The translations under genes were made by a program, and so were the position numbers. Source: Rhizorhabdus sp049889055 (GTDB lineage: Bacteria; Pseudomonadota; Alphaproteobacteria; Sphingomonadales; Sphingomonadaceae). Taken from it: DNA of 64,000 nt. Every line of letters starts with the position of its first letter. Position 1 is the stretch's first letter. The stretch spans positions 25,623-89,622 of the forward strand of contig NZ_JBLTWO010000012.1 of the NCBI RefSeq assembly GCF_049889055.1. Reading direction: 5' to 3'. Positions 1 through 8,761 of this stretch are shown here, one piece after another. The notes under the pieces are model-generated. The model searched no databases, was not told where the DNA came from, and saw nothing but the letters and a program-made list of their open reading frames with translations.

Positions 1-377
1 TAGAACCCGTCAACGTATAGCGCCACCAGAGGCTCGCTGGTGGGTTGCGTGTTCTTCGTTCCAATCCCCCGCATGAAGGGGGAAGCGCCGTTATAGGCGT
101 TGCTGAAGACCAAGCTCGGCGAAACCATGCCAAGGTCTTCAGAGTTCCGGATGCCAGCCTTCGCGAGGGAGTCGTCCGAAAACGCCGCAATAGCGATTGG
201 CACATCCTGCTGCGACTCGCCGCGTCGCTGGGCGGTCACAATGATTTCGGCGATGCCGCCGTCATTCGCATCAGCAGCTTCAGACTGCGCTGCAGTGTCC
301 TGCGCAAACACCGGGGCACTGGCAAGGACGGCCACTATGCCCGCCGATGCCATCAGAATTTCTCGTGTCTTGAGCAT
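1..377 (-). CDS. TonB-dependent receptor, N-terminal part (runs off window)
   Basis: The complement reads from an ATG at 377 with a GGAGGA ribosome site at 382-387. It begins with a signal peptide (MLKTREILMASAGIVAVL...APVFAQ), then an acidic linker and the TonB-box/plug start GIAEIIVTAQRRGES, followed by typical plug sequence (IAIAAFSDDSLAKAG, PFMRGIGTKN, VALYVDGF). This is the outer-membrane active-transport family so abundant in sphingomonads. About 125 residues are visible and the barrel lies outside the window, so the substrate cannot be guessed. Transposase relics lie directly upstream, at 640-1116. Confidence 0.9.
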   Translation of the reverse strand, partial: MLKTREILMASAGIVAVLASAPVFAQDTAAQSEAADANDGGIAEIIVTAQRRGESQQDVPIAIAAFSDDSLAKAGIRNSEDLGMVSPSLVFSNAYNGASPFMRGIGTKNTQPTSEPLVALYVDGF

Positions 378-639
378 TGTTTCCTCCCTGATCCGCTCGG
401 TTTTACCCTTCATGCCGCCAAGGCGAACGAAGGCATGCAAACGCGCTTCTGATGCAGCGAGCAATGAACCGTGGATAAGGGACTTCAGCCAACTTCTAGC
501 GATGCAGCAACAGCACCGGCTCTGCCCCCTCGGCAATCCTCTCTGTACCATTATGCGGTTTGTCTGTATCGTGTAGCAGTTGCAATGATGGTGTCAACCA
601 TTGTCGGAAAGACACCCCTCGCACCGGCTTTTTGCTGTG
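378..639. other. Intergenic region upstream of the TonB receptor
   Basis: This stretch holds the presumed promoter and 5' leader of the minus-strand receptor gene. I see no convincing coding sequence. Short frames here do not resemble any family I know, and the sequence is less GC-rich than the gene blocks around it. Confidence 0.4.
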
Positions 640-751
640 CGGCGAGTTGCCTTGCTGGTTGCCTCCACCCGATCTGTTCCCGCCGATGACGACGGTGCAG
701 CATTGCTTCTACCGCTGGCACGACATTGAGCTGTGGCGCTCGATCAATCGT
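640..751 (+). pseudogene. IS5-family transposase fragment
   Basis: A plus-strand frame reads WLPPPDLFPPMTTVQHCFYRW followed by HDIELWRSINR. This matches the N-terminal region of IS5/IS427-group transposases (pattern W-LP-DFPPW-TVQ-YFYRW...LW--IN). Only about 35 residues are recognisable; flanking sequence in this frame is unrelated and no DDE residues remain. It is a relic next to an unrelated IS66 remnant, so this boundary has taken more than one insertion. Confidence 0.6.
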
Positions 752-762
752 AAGCGCTGTTC

Positions 763-1116
763 TCAGACCACTGCGGTCCAGGGCATGAGCTCGGAGATGC
801 GGTTGGCGGGGTGCCCTTCAGCCAGTCTGGTGAGCGAGCCGGTCAGCCAGTCGTGCGGGTTGACGCTGTTCAGTTTGCAGCATTCGATGAGGGTGGCGAT
901 GACCGCCCAGTTGTCAGCGCCATCGTCCGAGCCTGCGAAGAGGGCGTTTTTCCGGTTGAGGGCGATGGGCCTGATGGACCGCTCGACGGTGTTCCTGTCG
1001 AGATCGATGCTGGGCCCAATCTCTGGCTTGATCATCACGGATACTCTAGCTTGCTCTTGGCACTCACTTGCCGGAGCTTGGCATCGAGGTGGCGATGGAG
1101 GTTGTCGACAATGGCT
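763..1116 (-). pseudogene. IS66-family transposase (TnpC) 3' remnant
   Basis: The minus strand encodes the C-terminal part of an IS66-type transposase: SIDLDRNTVERSIRPIALNR, then KNALFAGSDDGADNWAVIA, a cysteine-containing segment and NGHP-like GHPANRISELMPW. Just upstream, in another frame, IVDNLHRHLDAKLRQVSAKS matches the preceding part of the same family. A frameshift and a deletion of roughly 20 residues therefore separate the two pieces. The N-terminal two thirds and the terminal repeats are absent, so it is not functional. Confidence 0.75.
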
Positions 1117-1214
1117 CGACTGCATCACATTGACTCCGGCGACCGCCGTGGCGGCATCAACCTGCGGCTTTCGATCCACGCTTTATCGGTTTACGACCTT
1201 GTGGTGGCTGTTCC

Positions 1215-2690
1215 TCAGCGGATCGGTCGGCTCAGAGGGAAGCCGCGTTCGCGGGCCCAGAGGATCGCGGCGGCGCGGCGGTTGACGCCGATCTTCGCGT
1301 AGACGCGCGCGATATGATTGCGCAGCGTGTTGCGCGACACGCCCATCTCGCGGGCGATGCCGGCATCGTCTCCGCCTTCGCACAACAGGCTCAACACCTC
1401 CTTCTCGCGCCGGGTCAGCTCGCTGACCTCGACCGGGGCGGCGTGGGGGTGGGGCGAGCGGAGATTGGCCAGTTTCTCGACCACGGTCCGGCTGAACCAG
1501 TTGGTGTCCTTCATCACCGCCTCGATCGCGGTGATCAGTTCCAGTTCGCTGTGCCGCCGCTCATGGATGTCCTGGACGACCCAGAGGATGCAGCGGTCGT
1601 CGTTGAGTGGGATGACCTCGGCCGAGACGAGGCAGTCGACGAAGCCGCCATCCTTGGTTCGTACCCGGACGTCGCGGCCGCGAAAGCCGGTGCGTTCGTC
1701 GAGAAGTGCCGCCGCTTCCTTGAGAAAGCCGGCGGGCTCCCACAATTTGAGCCGCGCCATCGCCTCGTCCATCGCCTCGTCGCCGACATAGCCGGTCAGC
1801 TGTTCGAAGGCGTCGTTGACGTCGCACAGCCGGAAGTCGTTGCTGGTGGTGATCGCCATGCCGACGGGCGCGAGCCTGAAGGTCCGCACGAAGCGCTCTT
1901 CGCTGGCGCGCAGGCGGTTCTCGGCCTGGCGATGCGGCTCGAGGTCGGCGAAGGAGAAGAGCATGCAGGCTTCGTCGTCGAGGTCGATCGGCTGGCCGGC
2001 GACGATCACCAGCTTTCGCCCTCCATCGGGCAGTTCGAGATCGGCCTGCATCTGCGATATCGTTCTGCCCTCGCGCAGCCTTTCCTTCGCCTTGTCGAGA
2101 TCGGCGGCGTCGCGCAGCACATCGATGTCGTAGAGCGACCGGCCCAGCACTTCGTCGCGCGCAAAGCCGGTCATGTCGAGGAAGCCCTGATTGACCTTCA
2201 CATAGCGATGGTCGCTCAGCCGGCAGATGACGGCGGGAGCGGGATTGACGTTGAAGGTCTGTTCGAAGCGGCGCTCGGCTTCGAGCAACGGCGCGGCATC
2301 ACGAACGATCAGGACATGGAGTGGCGCTCCCCCGGCATCGTCGAGCGACAGACCGCTGATCCGCAACGTGCGGCAGGCTTCCTCGGGCGTTTGAGGGACG
2401 ATTTCCACGACCATCTCGTCGACCTTCTCGCCACGCAGCAGCCGGTCGAGCGGATAGGCCTCGGGGTCGAGCGCGCGGTTGTTCCGATAGCGGAGCGGAT
2501 GGCGGTCACGATATTCCTCGGCGTTGCGGCCCAAGGCCGCCAGCGTGTCGGCTCCGTGGAGTTCGGCGGCGAGGGCATTCGCCCAGATCAGCCGTCCGCG
2601 CCGGTCCGCGAGGATGAGCCCGTCGCCGAGCCGGGCGAGTATCTCTTCCCACTGTTCCGCTCCAATCGGGAGCACGTCCAACGCCTTCAT
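1215..2690 (-). CDS. Multi-PAS sensor/LuxR-type transcriptional regulator
   Basis: A 491-residue cytoplasmic protein with about three PAS modules (roughly residues 10-120, 130-250 and 255-380; S-box type segments such as RFEQTFNVNPAPAVICRL and RFVRTFRLAPVGMAITTS). It ends in a LuxR/FixJ helix-turn-helix (LTRREKEVLSLLCEGG, GVSRNTLRNHIARVYAKI). No receiver or kinase domain is present, so it is a one-component sensor that probably binds its signal through PAS. The start at 2690 is preferred over 2711 because GAGG lies at proper spacing. It is co-oriented with the TetR gene upstream. The target is unknown. Confidence 0.85.
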   Translation of the reverse strand: MKALDVLPIGAEQWEEILARLGDGLILADRRGRLIWANALAAELHGADTLAALGRNAEEYRDRHPLRYRNNRALDPEAYPLDRLLRGEKVDEMVVEIVPQTPEEACRTLRISGLSLDDAGGAPLHVLIVRDAAPLLEAERRFEQTFNVNPAPAVICRLSDHRYVKVNQGFLDMTGFARDEVLGRSLYDIDVLRDAADLDKAKERLREGRTISQMQADLELPDGGRKLVIVAGQPIDLDDEACMLFSFADLEPHRQAENRLRASEERFVRTFRLAPVGMAITTSNDFRLCDVNDAFEQLTGYVGDEAMDEAMARLKLWEPAGFLKEAAALLDERTGFRGRDVRVRTKDGGFVDCLVSAEVIPLNDDRCILWVVQDIHERRHSELELITAIEAVMKDTNWFSRTVVEKLANLRSPHPHAAPVEVSELTRREKEVLSLLCEGGDDAGIAREMGVSRNTLRNHIARVYAKIGVNRRAAAILWARERGFPLSRPIR

Positions 2691-2762
2691 GCCACGCCTC
2701 GCTCTGCTCATCCTGCCAGACGAGCGGAGGACGGCTTGGTTCCAGAGCCGTATCGTTCCCGC

Positions 2763-3380
2763 TCAGCTTGTGGCGAGCACCCGCAACAGGCGATCGCGGG
2801 AGCGATCCGTCGCCAGAGCCAGCGCCGCGAGAGTGAAGCCGTAGCGGACGGCGCTTTCCAGCGCGGCGGTGTCGATCCGTCGGTCGGTCCACGCCATCAG
2901 TGCGCCCGACAGCAGATAGACGAAGTTGCGGGTGAACGCAGGCATGTCGGTGTCGGACGACAGGAGATCTTCCGCGTGTAGCGGCAATAGCAGTCCATCC
3001 CAGAAAGCCGTCGCCGTCTCCACCTGAGCATCGTGATCTTCGGCATCGGAGGCGTAGATGGTGGCGAAGAGTTCGCGATAGAGACCGGCCTCGCGCTCCA
3101 TCCGCGCCGCCATCAGACGGATCGCCGAATACATGCGGTCGAGCGCGTCGCGCGACTCGGTCGCCGCGACCGACTCGATCAGCTCGGTTTCGAGTTCGCG
3201 GTGGAGGGCGACGTAGAGCCGCCGCTTGGTGCCGAACAGATTATAGGGGGTTGCCTGGCTGACGCCCGCCGCCTCGGCAAGGCGGCGCATCGACAGCGGC
3301 TCCGCCTGCAAAAGGATGCGCGCGGCCTGCAATATCGACTGTTTCCGTCGTTCTGCCCCGGCGTGAAGCCTCAAAACCAT
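2763..3380 (-). CDS. TetR/AcrR-family transcriptional regulator
   Basis: A 205-residue repressor-type protein. The N-terminal helix-turn-helix is clear (SILQAARILLQAEPLSMRRL, AEAAGVSQATPYNLFGTKRR), with a divergent alpha-helical ligand domain after residue ~70. The start at 3380 (MVLRLHAGAERR) matches where family members begin; an upstream ATG at 3428 would add an untypical tail. It is divergent from the luciferase-like monooxygenase gene at 3512, and a strong inverted repeat lies between them at 3447-3477. It therefore probably autoregulates and represses the monooxygenase-esterase-epoxide hydrolase genes. Confidence 0.88.
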   Translation of the reverse strand: MVLRLHAGAERRKQSILQAARILLQAEPLSMRRLAEAAGVSQATPYNLFGTKRRLYVALHRELETELIESVAATESRDALDRMYSAIRLMAARMEREAGLYRELFATIYASDAEDHDAQVETATAFWDGLLLPLHAEDLLSSDTDMPAFTRNFVYLLSGALMAWTDRRIDTAALESAVRYGFTLAALALATDRSRDRLLRVLATS

Positions 3381-3446
3381 CTCCCCCTTTGTCACTCTGT
3401 AGCATCGTCGCGCCTGCCCGGGATGCAAAATCCCGCTTGCTTCTTT

Positions 3447-3477
3447 TTTGATTTATAGCATGCTCTAAAAAATCAAA
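3447..3477. promoter_or_regulatory. Inverted-repeat operator candidate between tetR and monooxygenase genes
   Basis: TTTGATTT at 3447-3454 and AAATCAAA at 3470-3477 are inverted arms around a perfect inner palindrome AGCATGCT (3457-3464). The element sits 35 bp before the ATG at 3512 and 67 bp from the divergent TetR start, as expected for an operator. Assignment to that TetR protein is by position only. Confidence 0.5.
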
Positions 3478-3511
3478 GGGCGAAGACAGGCCCTGCACGA
3501 GGAGAGGCAGC

Positions 3512-4654
3512 ATGAAATTTTCCATGGCGTTCGAAGCGCAGATGGCGGACACGTCGCGCGAATCCGAGCAGCGGACTTTTTTCGAGGCGGTCGAGCAGTC
3601 GGTCTATGCCGAGAAGATGGGGCTCGACTGCATCTGGGCGGTCGAGCATCACGCGCTCACCCAATATTCGCACATGTCCTCGCCCGAGAGTTTCCTCGCC
3701 TTCGTCGCGGGCAAGACCGACCGCATCCGCATCGGCCATGGCGTGATCTGCCTGCCGCCGGCGATGAACCACCCGGTCAAGGTCGCCGAGCGGGTCGCGA
3801 CGCTCGACATATTGTCGCGCGGTCGGCTCAATTTCGGGATCGGCAAGGGTGGCACCCAGCAGGAAGCGGGGACCTTCGGCTATGACCTGGCGGAACTGCA
3901 GCCGATGATCGACGAGGCGATGTACCTGATCCCCAAGATCATGGTCGAGGACGAGATCGAGCATGATGGCCAATATATCAAGATCCCCCGCCGGGCGATC
4001 CACCCCAAGCCCTATCAGGACCCGCATCCGCCGATGTTCATGGCGGCCACGCGCGAGGAATCGCTGAGGGTCGCCGCGCAGCGGGGGCTCGGCGGCATGA
4101 TCCTCGGCTTCAGCACGCCCGAGGAAACCGCGCGTCTCAACAGGGTCTATCGCGAGGCCTTCGCCACGCGCGATCCGAAGGATCAGGTCGGCTATTTCCC
4201 CAACGAATATCTGGCCGTCGGCTGCCCGATCATCGTCAGCACCGATCGTGAGAAGGCGGTTCGCATCGGTCTGCGCGGCCAGCGCTTCTTCGGCCAGGCG
4301 ATCCACCATTGGTACGGCGCCGGCCCGAAGCCCGATGTCGACGATGTGACCGTCGACGAGCACCGCCAGGCGGTCGATGCCGCCAAGCAGGCGACGATCG
4401 CCTATCTGCACGAGGCGCAGATCCCGATCACGGCCGCCGCGACCGACATGTACAACACCGACCACGCTTATGGCACGCCTGAGGATGCGATCGCGCATAT
4501 CGAGCGGCTGGAGGCGGCGGGCGCGGACGAGATATTGATGCTCATGCAGATGGGCACCGTTCCGCATGAGGCGATCATGGAGACGCTCACCCATCTGGGC
4601 GAGACGATCATCCCCTATTTCCGCGAGAAGCAGCGCCGCGCCGCTGCCGCCTGA
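3512..4654 (+). CDS. Luciferase-like flavin-dependent monooxygenase
   Basis: A 380-residue member of the bacterial luciferase-like (LLM) TIM-barrel family, using reduced flavin supplied by a separate reductase. It starts MKFSMAFEAQMADTSRE, carries the family segment AEKMGLDCIWAVEHHALTQY (the EHH motif) near residue 35-55, and later VAERVATLDILSRGRLNFGI and PPMFMAATREES. It leads a plus-strand block with an esterase and an epoxide hydrolase, which suggests oxidation followed by hydrolysis of an ester, lactone or epoxide-bearing compound. No flavin reductase is adjacent. Substrate unknown. Confidence 0.88.
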   Translation: MKFSMAFEAQMADTSRESEQRTFFEAVEQSVYAEKMGLDCIWAVEHHALTQYSHMSSPESFLAFVAGKTDRIRIGHGVICLPPAMNHPVKVAERVATLDILSRGRLNFGIGKGGTQQEAGTFGYDLAELQPMIDEAMYLIPKIMVEDEIEHDGQYIKIPRRAIHPKPYQDPHPPMFMAATREESLRVAAQRGLGGMILGFSTPEETARLNRVYREAFATRDPKDQVGYFPNEYLAVGCPIIVSTDREKAVRIGLRGQRFFGQAIHHWYGAGPKPDVDDVTVDEHRQAVDAAKQATIAYLHEAQIPITAAATDMYNTDHAYGTPEDAIAHIERLEAAGADEILMLMQMGTVPHEAIMETLTHLGETIIPYFREKQRRAAAA

Positions 4655-4660
4655 CCGTCG

Positions 4661-4693
4661 GGCCGCCGTCTCCCCACGGGACGGCGGCCTTTT
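4661..4693 (+). terminator. Hairpin with T-run between monooxygenase and esterase genes
   Basis: GGCCGCCGTC (4661-4670) pairs with GACGGCGGCC (4680-4689) across a 9-nt loop and is followed by TTTT. The run is short and the next gene starts 19 bp downstream, so it may attenuate rather than fully stop transcription. Confidence 0.55.
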
Positions 4694-4711
4694 CTCGCGA
4701 AAGGGAAGACC

Positions 4712-5638
4712 ATGCCGCTCAACGCCATCGCCCAGGCGATGCTCGCCCATATGAACGCCACTCCGATCGACTGGGCGTCGATCACGCCGCAGCAGTTCCG
4801 CGCGATGAGCGCGACGATGGAACAGCCGGCCGATCCGGCCGATGCCGTGGCGCACAGGGATGTCGATGCCGGGGGCGTGCCTGCGCGCATCTATCGTCGG
4901 CAGGAGGTGCAGGGACCGGAGCCGGTGCTGCTGTTCTTCCATGGGGGCGGGTATATCGCCTGCGGGATCGGCAGCCATGAGCGCCTATGCTCGCGCCTGG
5001 CGCGGCGGGCCGAGTGCGCCATCGTGTCGGTCGACTATCGCCTGGCGCCCGAGCATGTCTTTCCAGCTGCGGTCGACGACGCGCTGACGGCGCTGCGCTG
5101 GCTGGGCGCGCACGGCATCGACCACGGCCTCGACACAGGCCGCATCGCGGTCGGCGGCGACAGCGCCGGTGGCTCGCTCGCAACGGTCGCGGCGATCCGC
5201 GCGCGCGACGAGGGCGGTCCGGCGATCCGCCACCAGCTGCTCTTTTATCCGGGCACCGACCTGACCGGCGAAACCGAGTCCGAGCGGCTCTATTCGGACG
5301 GCTATTTCCTCGACTCCGATTTCTCGGCGATGTGCATCGGCGCCTATCTGCCGAGCGCGGCGGATCGCGCCCATCCTTGGGCGTCTCCGTTGCTCACGCA
5401 GGATTTGTCGAACCTGCCGCCGGCGACGATCCTGACGGCGGAGTGCGATCCGCTGCGCGACGAAGGGCGGGCCTATGCCGATCGCCTGCGCGAGGCGGGC
5501 GGCGTGGTGCGGTACAAGGATTTTCCGGGTGTCTTTCATGGCTTCGTCAGCATGTTCGGCGTCCTGCCCGACGCCGACGAGGCGATCGAGGACGCGGCCG
5601 GCGAATTGCGGCGCGCCTTTGCGGGGGTTCCGGCATGA
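4712..5638 (+). CDS. Alpha/beta hydrolase, hormone-sensitive-lipase-type esterase
   Basis: A 308-residue carboxylesterase of the HSL (family IV) type. The oxyanion motif FFHGGGYIACG is at about residues 73-83, the nucleophile motif GDSAGGS around 150, and the C-terminal acid and histidine lie in TAECDPLRDEG and GVFHGFVSMFG. It is probably cytoplasmic, with no signal peptide. Its stop overlaps the start of the epoxide hydrolase gene (ATGA), so the two are translationally coupled. Confidence 0.9.
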   Translation: MPLNAIAQAMLAHMNATPIDWASITPQQFRAMSATMEQPADPADAVAHRDVDAGGVPARIYRRQEVQGPEPVLLFFHGGGYIACGIGSHERLCSRLARRAECAIVSVDYRLAPEHVFPAAVDDALTALRWLGAHGIDHGLDTGRIAVGGDSAGGSLATVAAIRARDEGGPAIRHQLLFYPGTDLTGETESERLYSDGYFLDSDFSAMCIGAYLPSAADRAHPWASPLLTQDLSNLPPATILTAECDPLRDEGRAYADRLREAGGVVRYKDFPGVFHGFVSMFGVLPDADEAIEDAAGELRRAFAGVPA

Positions 5639-6798
5639 GCGTGCGTCCCTTCCAGATCGCCGTCCCGCAGGAGAAGCTCGACTGGATCGAGCGGCGGCTG
5701 CGCGATGCGCAATGGCCGAACGAGCCGGTGGTCGACGATCCCTGGGCTTACGGCGCGAGCGTGCCCGAGATGCGCAGCCTCGTCGCCTATTGGCTCGACG
5801 GCTATGACTGGCGCGCGCGCGAAGCCGAGATGAACCGGCTGCCGCATTTCCTTTATGCGGTCGAGGTCGACGGGGCGCCTTATGATGTCCACTTCATCCA
5901 TGTGAAGGGCAAGGGCGAAAACCCCCGCCCGGTGATGATCATCCATGGCTGGCCCGGCTCCTTCGTCGAATTCCTGGGATCGATCGAGCGGCTGACCGAC
6001 CCGGCGAAGTTCGGCGGCGACCCGGCCGATGCGGTGAGCGTCGTGATCCCTTCGCTGATCGGCTACGGCTTCTCGTCCAAGCCCTCCCGCCCGATCGGCC
6101 CGCGCACCATCGCGCGCGCCTTCGACCGGCTGATGCGTGAGGGGCTCGGCTACACCGATTACATCGCCCAAGGCGGCGACTGGGGGTCGTCGGTCTCGGG
6201 CTGGCTCGGCTATGAGGGCGAGGGCTGCGCGGCGGTCCACCTGAACTTCGCCTTCGGCTGGACGAATCCCGATGCACGTCCGGAGACGCCCGAGGAGATC
6301 GCGGCGGCGCAGACGCTGGGTCAGGTTTGGCAGACCGAGAGTGGCTATATGGTCGTCCAGTCGACCAAGCCTGTCTCGCTCGATCATGCGATGGCAGACA
6401 GCCCATTGGGCGTGGCGGCCTGGCTGGTGGAGAAGTTCCAGCGCTGGTCGCAGCTCGATGGGGGCGATCTCTGGTCGGTCTATACGCGTGACCAGATCCT
6501 CGACAACATCATGGTCTATCTCGCCAATAACAGCTTCGGCACGGCGTCCTGGCTCTATCGCGGCGTGATGAGCGAACCGGTGCCCGCCGGTGCGCGTGTG
6601 ACGAAGCCGGTGGCGATGTCCGACTTCCCCGGCGAACTGGCGCGCTTTCCGCGCAGCACGCTGGAGAAAAGCTACAACATCGTCCGCTGGAGCGAGCCGC
6701 CGCGCGGCGGCCATTTCGCCGCGATGGAGCAGCCCGAGTTGTTCGTGAAGGAAGTGCATGGCTTCGTGCGGCAGCTGCGGGAAGCCGGGGCTAGCTGA
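5635..6798 (+). CDS. Epoxide hydrolase (EHN-domain type)
   Basis: A 387-residue alpha/beta hydrolase with the N-terminal epoxide hydrolase (EHN) extension (MSVRPFQIAVPQEKLDWIER). It has the HGWPGS oxyanion motif, the nucleophile elbow QGGDWGSSVSGWLG (Asp nucleophile) and the late catalytic His in PPRGGHFAAMEQPE. It opens epoxides to diols via an alkyl-enzyme ester. The start at 5635 overlaps the esterase stop by 4 bp. Length fits the microsomal-type/juvenile-hormone-type epoxide hydrolase family. The natural substrate is not indicated. Confidence 0.88.
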   Translation: MSVRPFQIAVPQEKLDWIERRLRDAQWPNEPVVDDPWAYGASVPEMRSLVAYWLDGYDWRAREAEMNRLPHFLYAVEVDGAPYDVHFIHVKGKGENPRPVMIIHGWPGSFVEFLGSIERLTDPAKFGGDPADAVSVVIPSLIGYGFSSKPSRPIGPRTIARAFDRLMREGLGYTDYIAQGGDWGSSVSGWLGYEGEGCAAVHLNFAFGWTNPDARPETPEEIAAAQTLGQVWQTESGYMVVQSTKPVSLDHAMADSPLGVAAWLVEKFQRWSQLDGGDLWSVYTRDQILDNIMVYLANNSFGTASWLYRGVMSEPVPAGARVTKPVAMSDFPGELARFPRSTLEKSYNIVRWSEPPRGGHFAAMEQPELFVKEVHGFVRQLREAGAS

Positions 6799-6848
6799 TC
6801 CCCTGCGCCATGACCGTGATCGCGAGGGCTTGCAGTCCGACGCTATTT

Positions 6849-6863
6849 CCGTAGCATCTACGG
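6849..6863. promoter_or_regulatory. Palindrome upstream of the amidohydrolase gene
   Basis: CCGTAG-CAT-CTACGG is a perfect 6-bp inverted repeat with a 3-nt spacer, 47 bp upstream of the ATG at 6910. It looks like a repressor site. The TetR gene downstream at 8762 is one candidate regulator. Confidence 0.45.
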
Positions 6864-6909
6864 TAATTGTCGTGACCGACCGATCGAGTCGGCAGAGGAG
6901 AGGTGAGAG

Positions 6910-8649
6910 ATGCAGAGCATTCTTCTGAAAGGCGGCACCGTCGTCGACGGCACCGGTGGCCCCGCGATCAAGGCCGATGTCCGCGTGAAGGGCGACATGA
7001 TCGTCGATGTCGGACCCGATCTCACCCCCGGTGACGATCGTGTGATCGACTGCACCGGCTGCTTCGTGACCCCCGGCTTCATCGAACCGCACACCCATTT
7101 CGATGCGACCATGTGGTGGCAGCCCGATCTCGATCCGCTGACCGGCTATGGCGTCACCACCATCGTCATGGGCAATTGCGGCTTCTCGGCCGCGCCCGTT
7201 CACGAGACGGACGCCGAAGCCCGGCTGGAGATGATCAAGATCTTCTCCTTCTTCGAGGACATCCCCGAAGAGCCCTTCCTGACCAAGCTGCCGTGGGACT
7301 GGCGCAAATGGTCCGAATATCAGCGGTCGATGACCAGCAAGCTGCGGGTTCCTGCCAATTACACCGCCTTTGTCGGCCATATCGCGATCCGCCTCGCCGT
7401 GATGGGCATGGACGCCTGGGAGCGGAAGGCGACGCCCGAGGAGATCCGCCAGATCGCCGCGCATGTCGACGACGCGCTCGCCGCCGGCGCCTGCGGCGTG
7501 TCGAGCAATCTGCTCGACCATGACGGATCGGACCGCCCGGTGCCGACCCAGATCGCCTGCGACGACGAATATCGCGCGATCCTCGAAGTGCTCGCGCGCT
7601 ATCCGGGCCGTTCGCTGCAGGTCGTCATCGACACCTTCATGCGGATGACGGCGCCCGCGAGCATGGAGCGGCTGACCCGGCTCAACGCCGATCTCAACGT
7701 CCGCATCCAGCTGGCCGGCGGCATTCCGACGCTCGAGTTCCAGCGTCCGATCCTGGAGCAGATGCGCGCGATCATCGAGAAGGCGCATGCCGATGGACAG
7801 GATGTCTGGCCCGCCTTCACCCACACCTCGCCCACCAACACGCTGTCGCTGATCCGCTCGCTGATCTTCGCGCAGTCGAACGACTATGTGTGGCACGAGG
7901 TGGTGCTGCTCGAGGACCTCGACGAGAAGGTCAAGCTGCTCCAGGATCCCGACTGGCGCGCCCGCGCTCGCGAGAGCTGGGACACCAAGGTGTGGCCGCA
8001 CGCGCCGATGGCCAATCCCGATCGGCTGCTGCTGCGCAACTCGGACAATGGCTTCGGCCCGGTCAACACGACGCTCAAGGCCTATGCCGACAGCCGGGGC
8101 CTGCACCCGTCCGACGCGATGGCGGAATGGATTCTCGCCAACGGCATCCGCTCGACGGTGCATATGGCGCCGTTCGACATGAACCGCGACGAGATCATCC
8201 GGCTGATCCGCGATCCCAAGGCGCTCGGCAATCTCAACGACGCGCCCGCCCATGGCCAGATGTTCTGCGGCGGCGGCGAAAATATCCTGATGCTCACCGA
8301 CTATGTCCGCAAGGGCGAGCTTTCGATCGAGGAAGCGATCTTGTCGATCACCGGCCGGATCGCCGAGCATTTCGGCTTCACCGATCGCGGCCGGATCGCG
8401 CCGGGGATGCGCGCCGACATCACCGTGTTCGACCTCGACGAGATCGAACATCGCGAGGAGTATAAGCGCTTCGACGTGCCGACCGGCGGCTATGACATGA
8501 CCTGGCGCTACACGCGCGATGCAGCACCGATGCGGCTGACGATGGTCAACGGCATGCCGACCTTCATGAACGGCCATTTCACGGGCTCGATGCCCGGTCG
8601 CTATCTCGTCCCCGCGGGCGAGCAGCAACTGGCCCAGGCGGCCGAATAA
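6910..8649 (+). CDS. Amidohydrolase family protein, D-aminoacylase-like
   Basis: A 579-residue metallo-dependent hydrolase related to N-acyl-D-amino-acid deacylases. The N-terminal composite beta domain (LLKGGTVVDGTGGPAIKADV) is followed by the metal motif FIEPHTHFDATM and by GVTTIVMGNCGFSAAP, whose Cys is a metal ligand in characterised D-aminoacylases. The C-terminal segment RGRIAPGMRADITVFD is typical. RBS AGGAGAGG precedes the ATG. The relatives span many amide and cyclic-amide substrates, so the reaction is only class-level. A strong terminator follows at 8670. Confidence 0.85.
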   Translation: MQSILLKGGTVVDGTGGPAIKADVRVKGDMIVDVGPDLTPGDDRVIDCTGCFVTPGFIEPHTHFDATMWWQPDLDPLTGYGVTTIVMGNCGFSAAPVHETDAEARLEMIKIFSFFEDIPEEPFLTKLPWDWRKWSEYQRSMTSKLRVPANYTAFVGHIAIRLAVMGMDAWERKATPEEIRQIAAHVDDALAAGACGVSSNLLDHDGSDRPVPTQIACDDEYRAILEVLARYPGRSLQVVIDTFMRMTAPASMERLTRLNADLNVRIQLAGGIPTLEFQRPILEQMRAIIEKAHADGQDVWPAFTHTSPTNTLSLIRSLIFAQSNDYVWHEVVLLEDLDEKVKLLQDPDWRARARESWDTKVWPHAPMANPDRLLLRNSDNGFGPVNTTLKAYADSRGLHPSDAMAEWILANGIRSTVHMAPFDMNRDEIIRLIRDPKALGNLNDAPAHGQMFCGGGENILMLTDYVRKGELSIEEAILSITGRIAEHFGFTDRGRIAPGMRADITVFDLDEIEHREEYKRFDVPTGGYDMTWRYTRDAAPMRLTMVNGMPTFMNGHFTGSMPGRYLVPAGEQQLAQAAE

Positions 8650-8669
8650 GCCGAATCCGAAGACCGGGA

Positions 8670-8710
8670 GGGGCGGCGGGGCCTAAGCGCCTCGCCGCCC
8701 CTTCTTTTTT
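8670..8710 (+). terminator. Rho-independent terminator after the amidohydrolase gene
   Basis: GGGGCGGCG (8670-8678) pairs with CGCCGCCCC (8693-8701) and is followed by TTCTTTTTT. Confidence 0.85.
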
Positions 8711-8761
8711 CATCCGGGCAGGGCGCTTCCCCGCGAGCGGTCCGGCCTCTAAGGACGATCC

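Noticed and set aside
1314..2981. 555-codon plus-strand frame
   Set aside because: Antisense of the PAS-LuxR and TetR genes; no family features, while the opposite strand has clear PAS and HTH motifs.
5536..8628. 1030-codon open frame on the minus strand
   Set aside because: It lies opposite the epoxide hydrolase and amidohydrolase genes, has an Arg/His/Asp-rich composition typical of antisense frames in high-GC DNA, and shows no domain.
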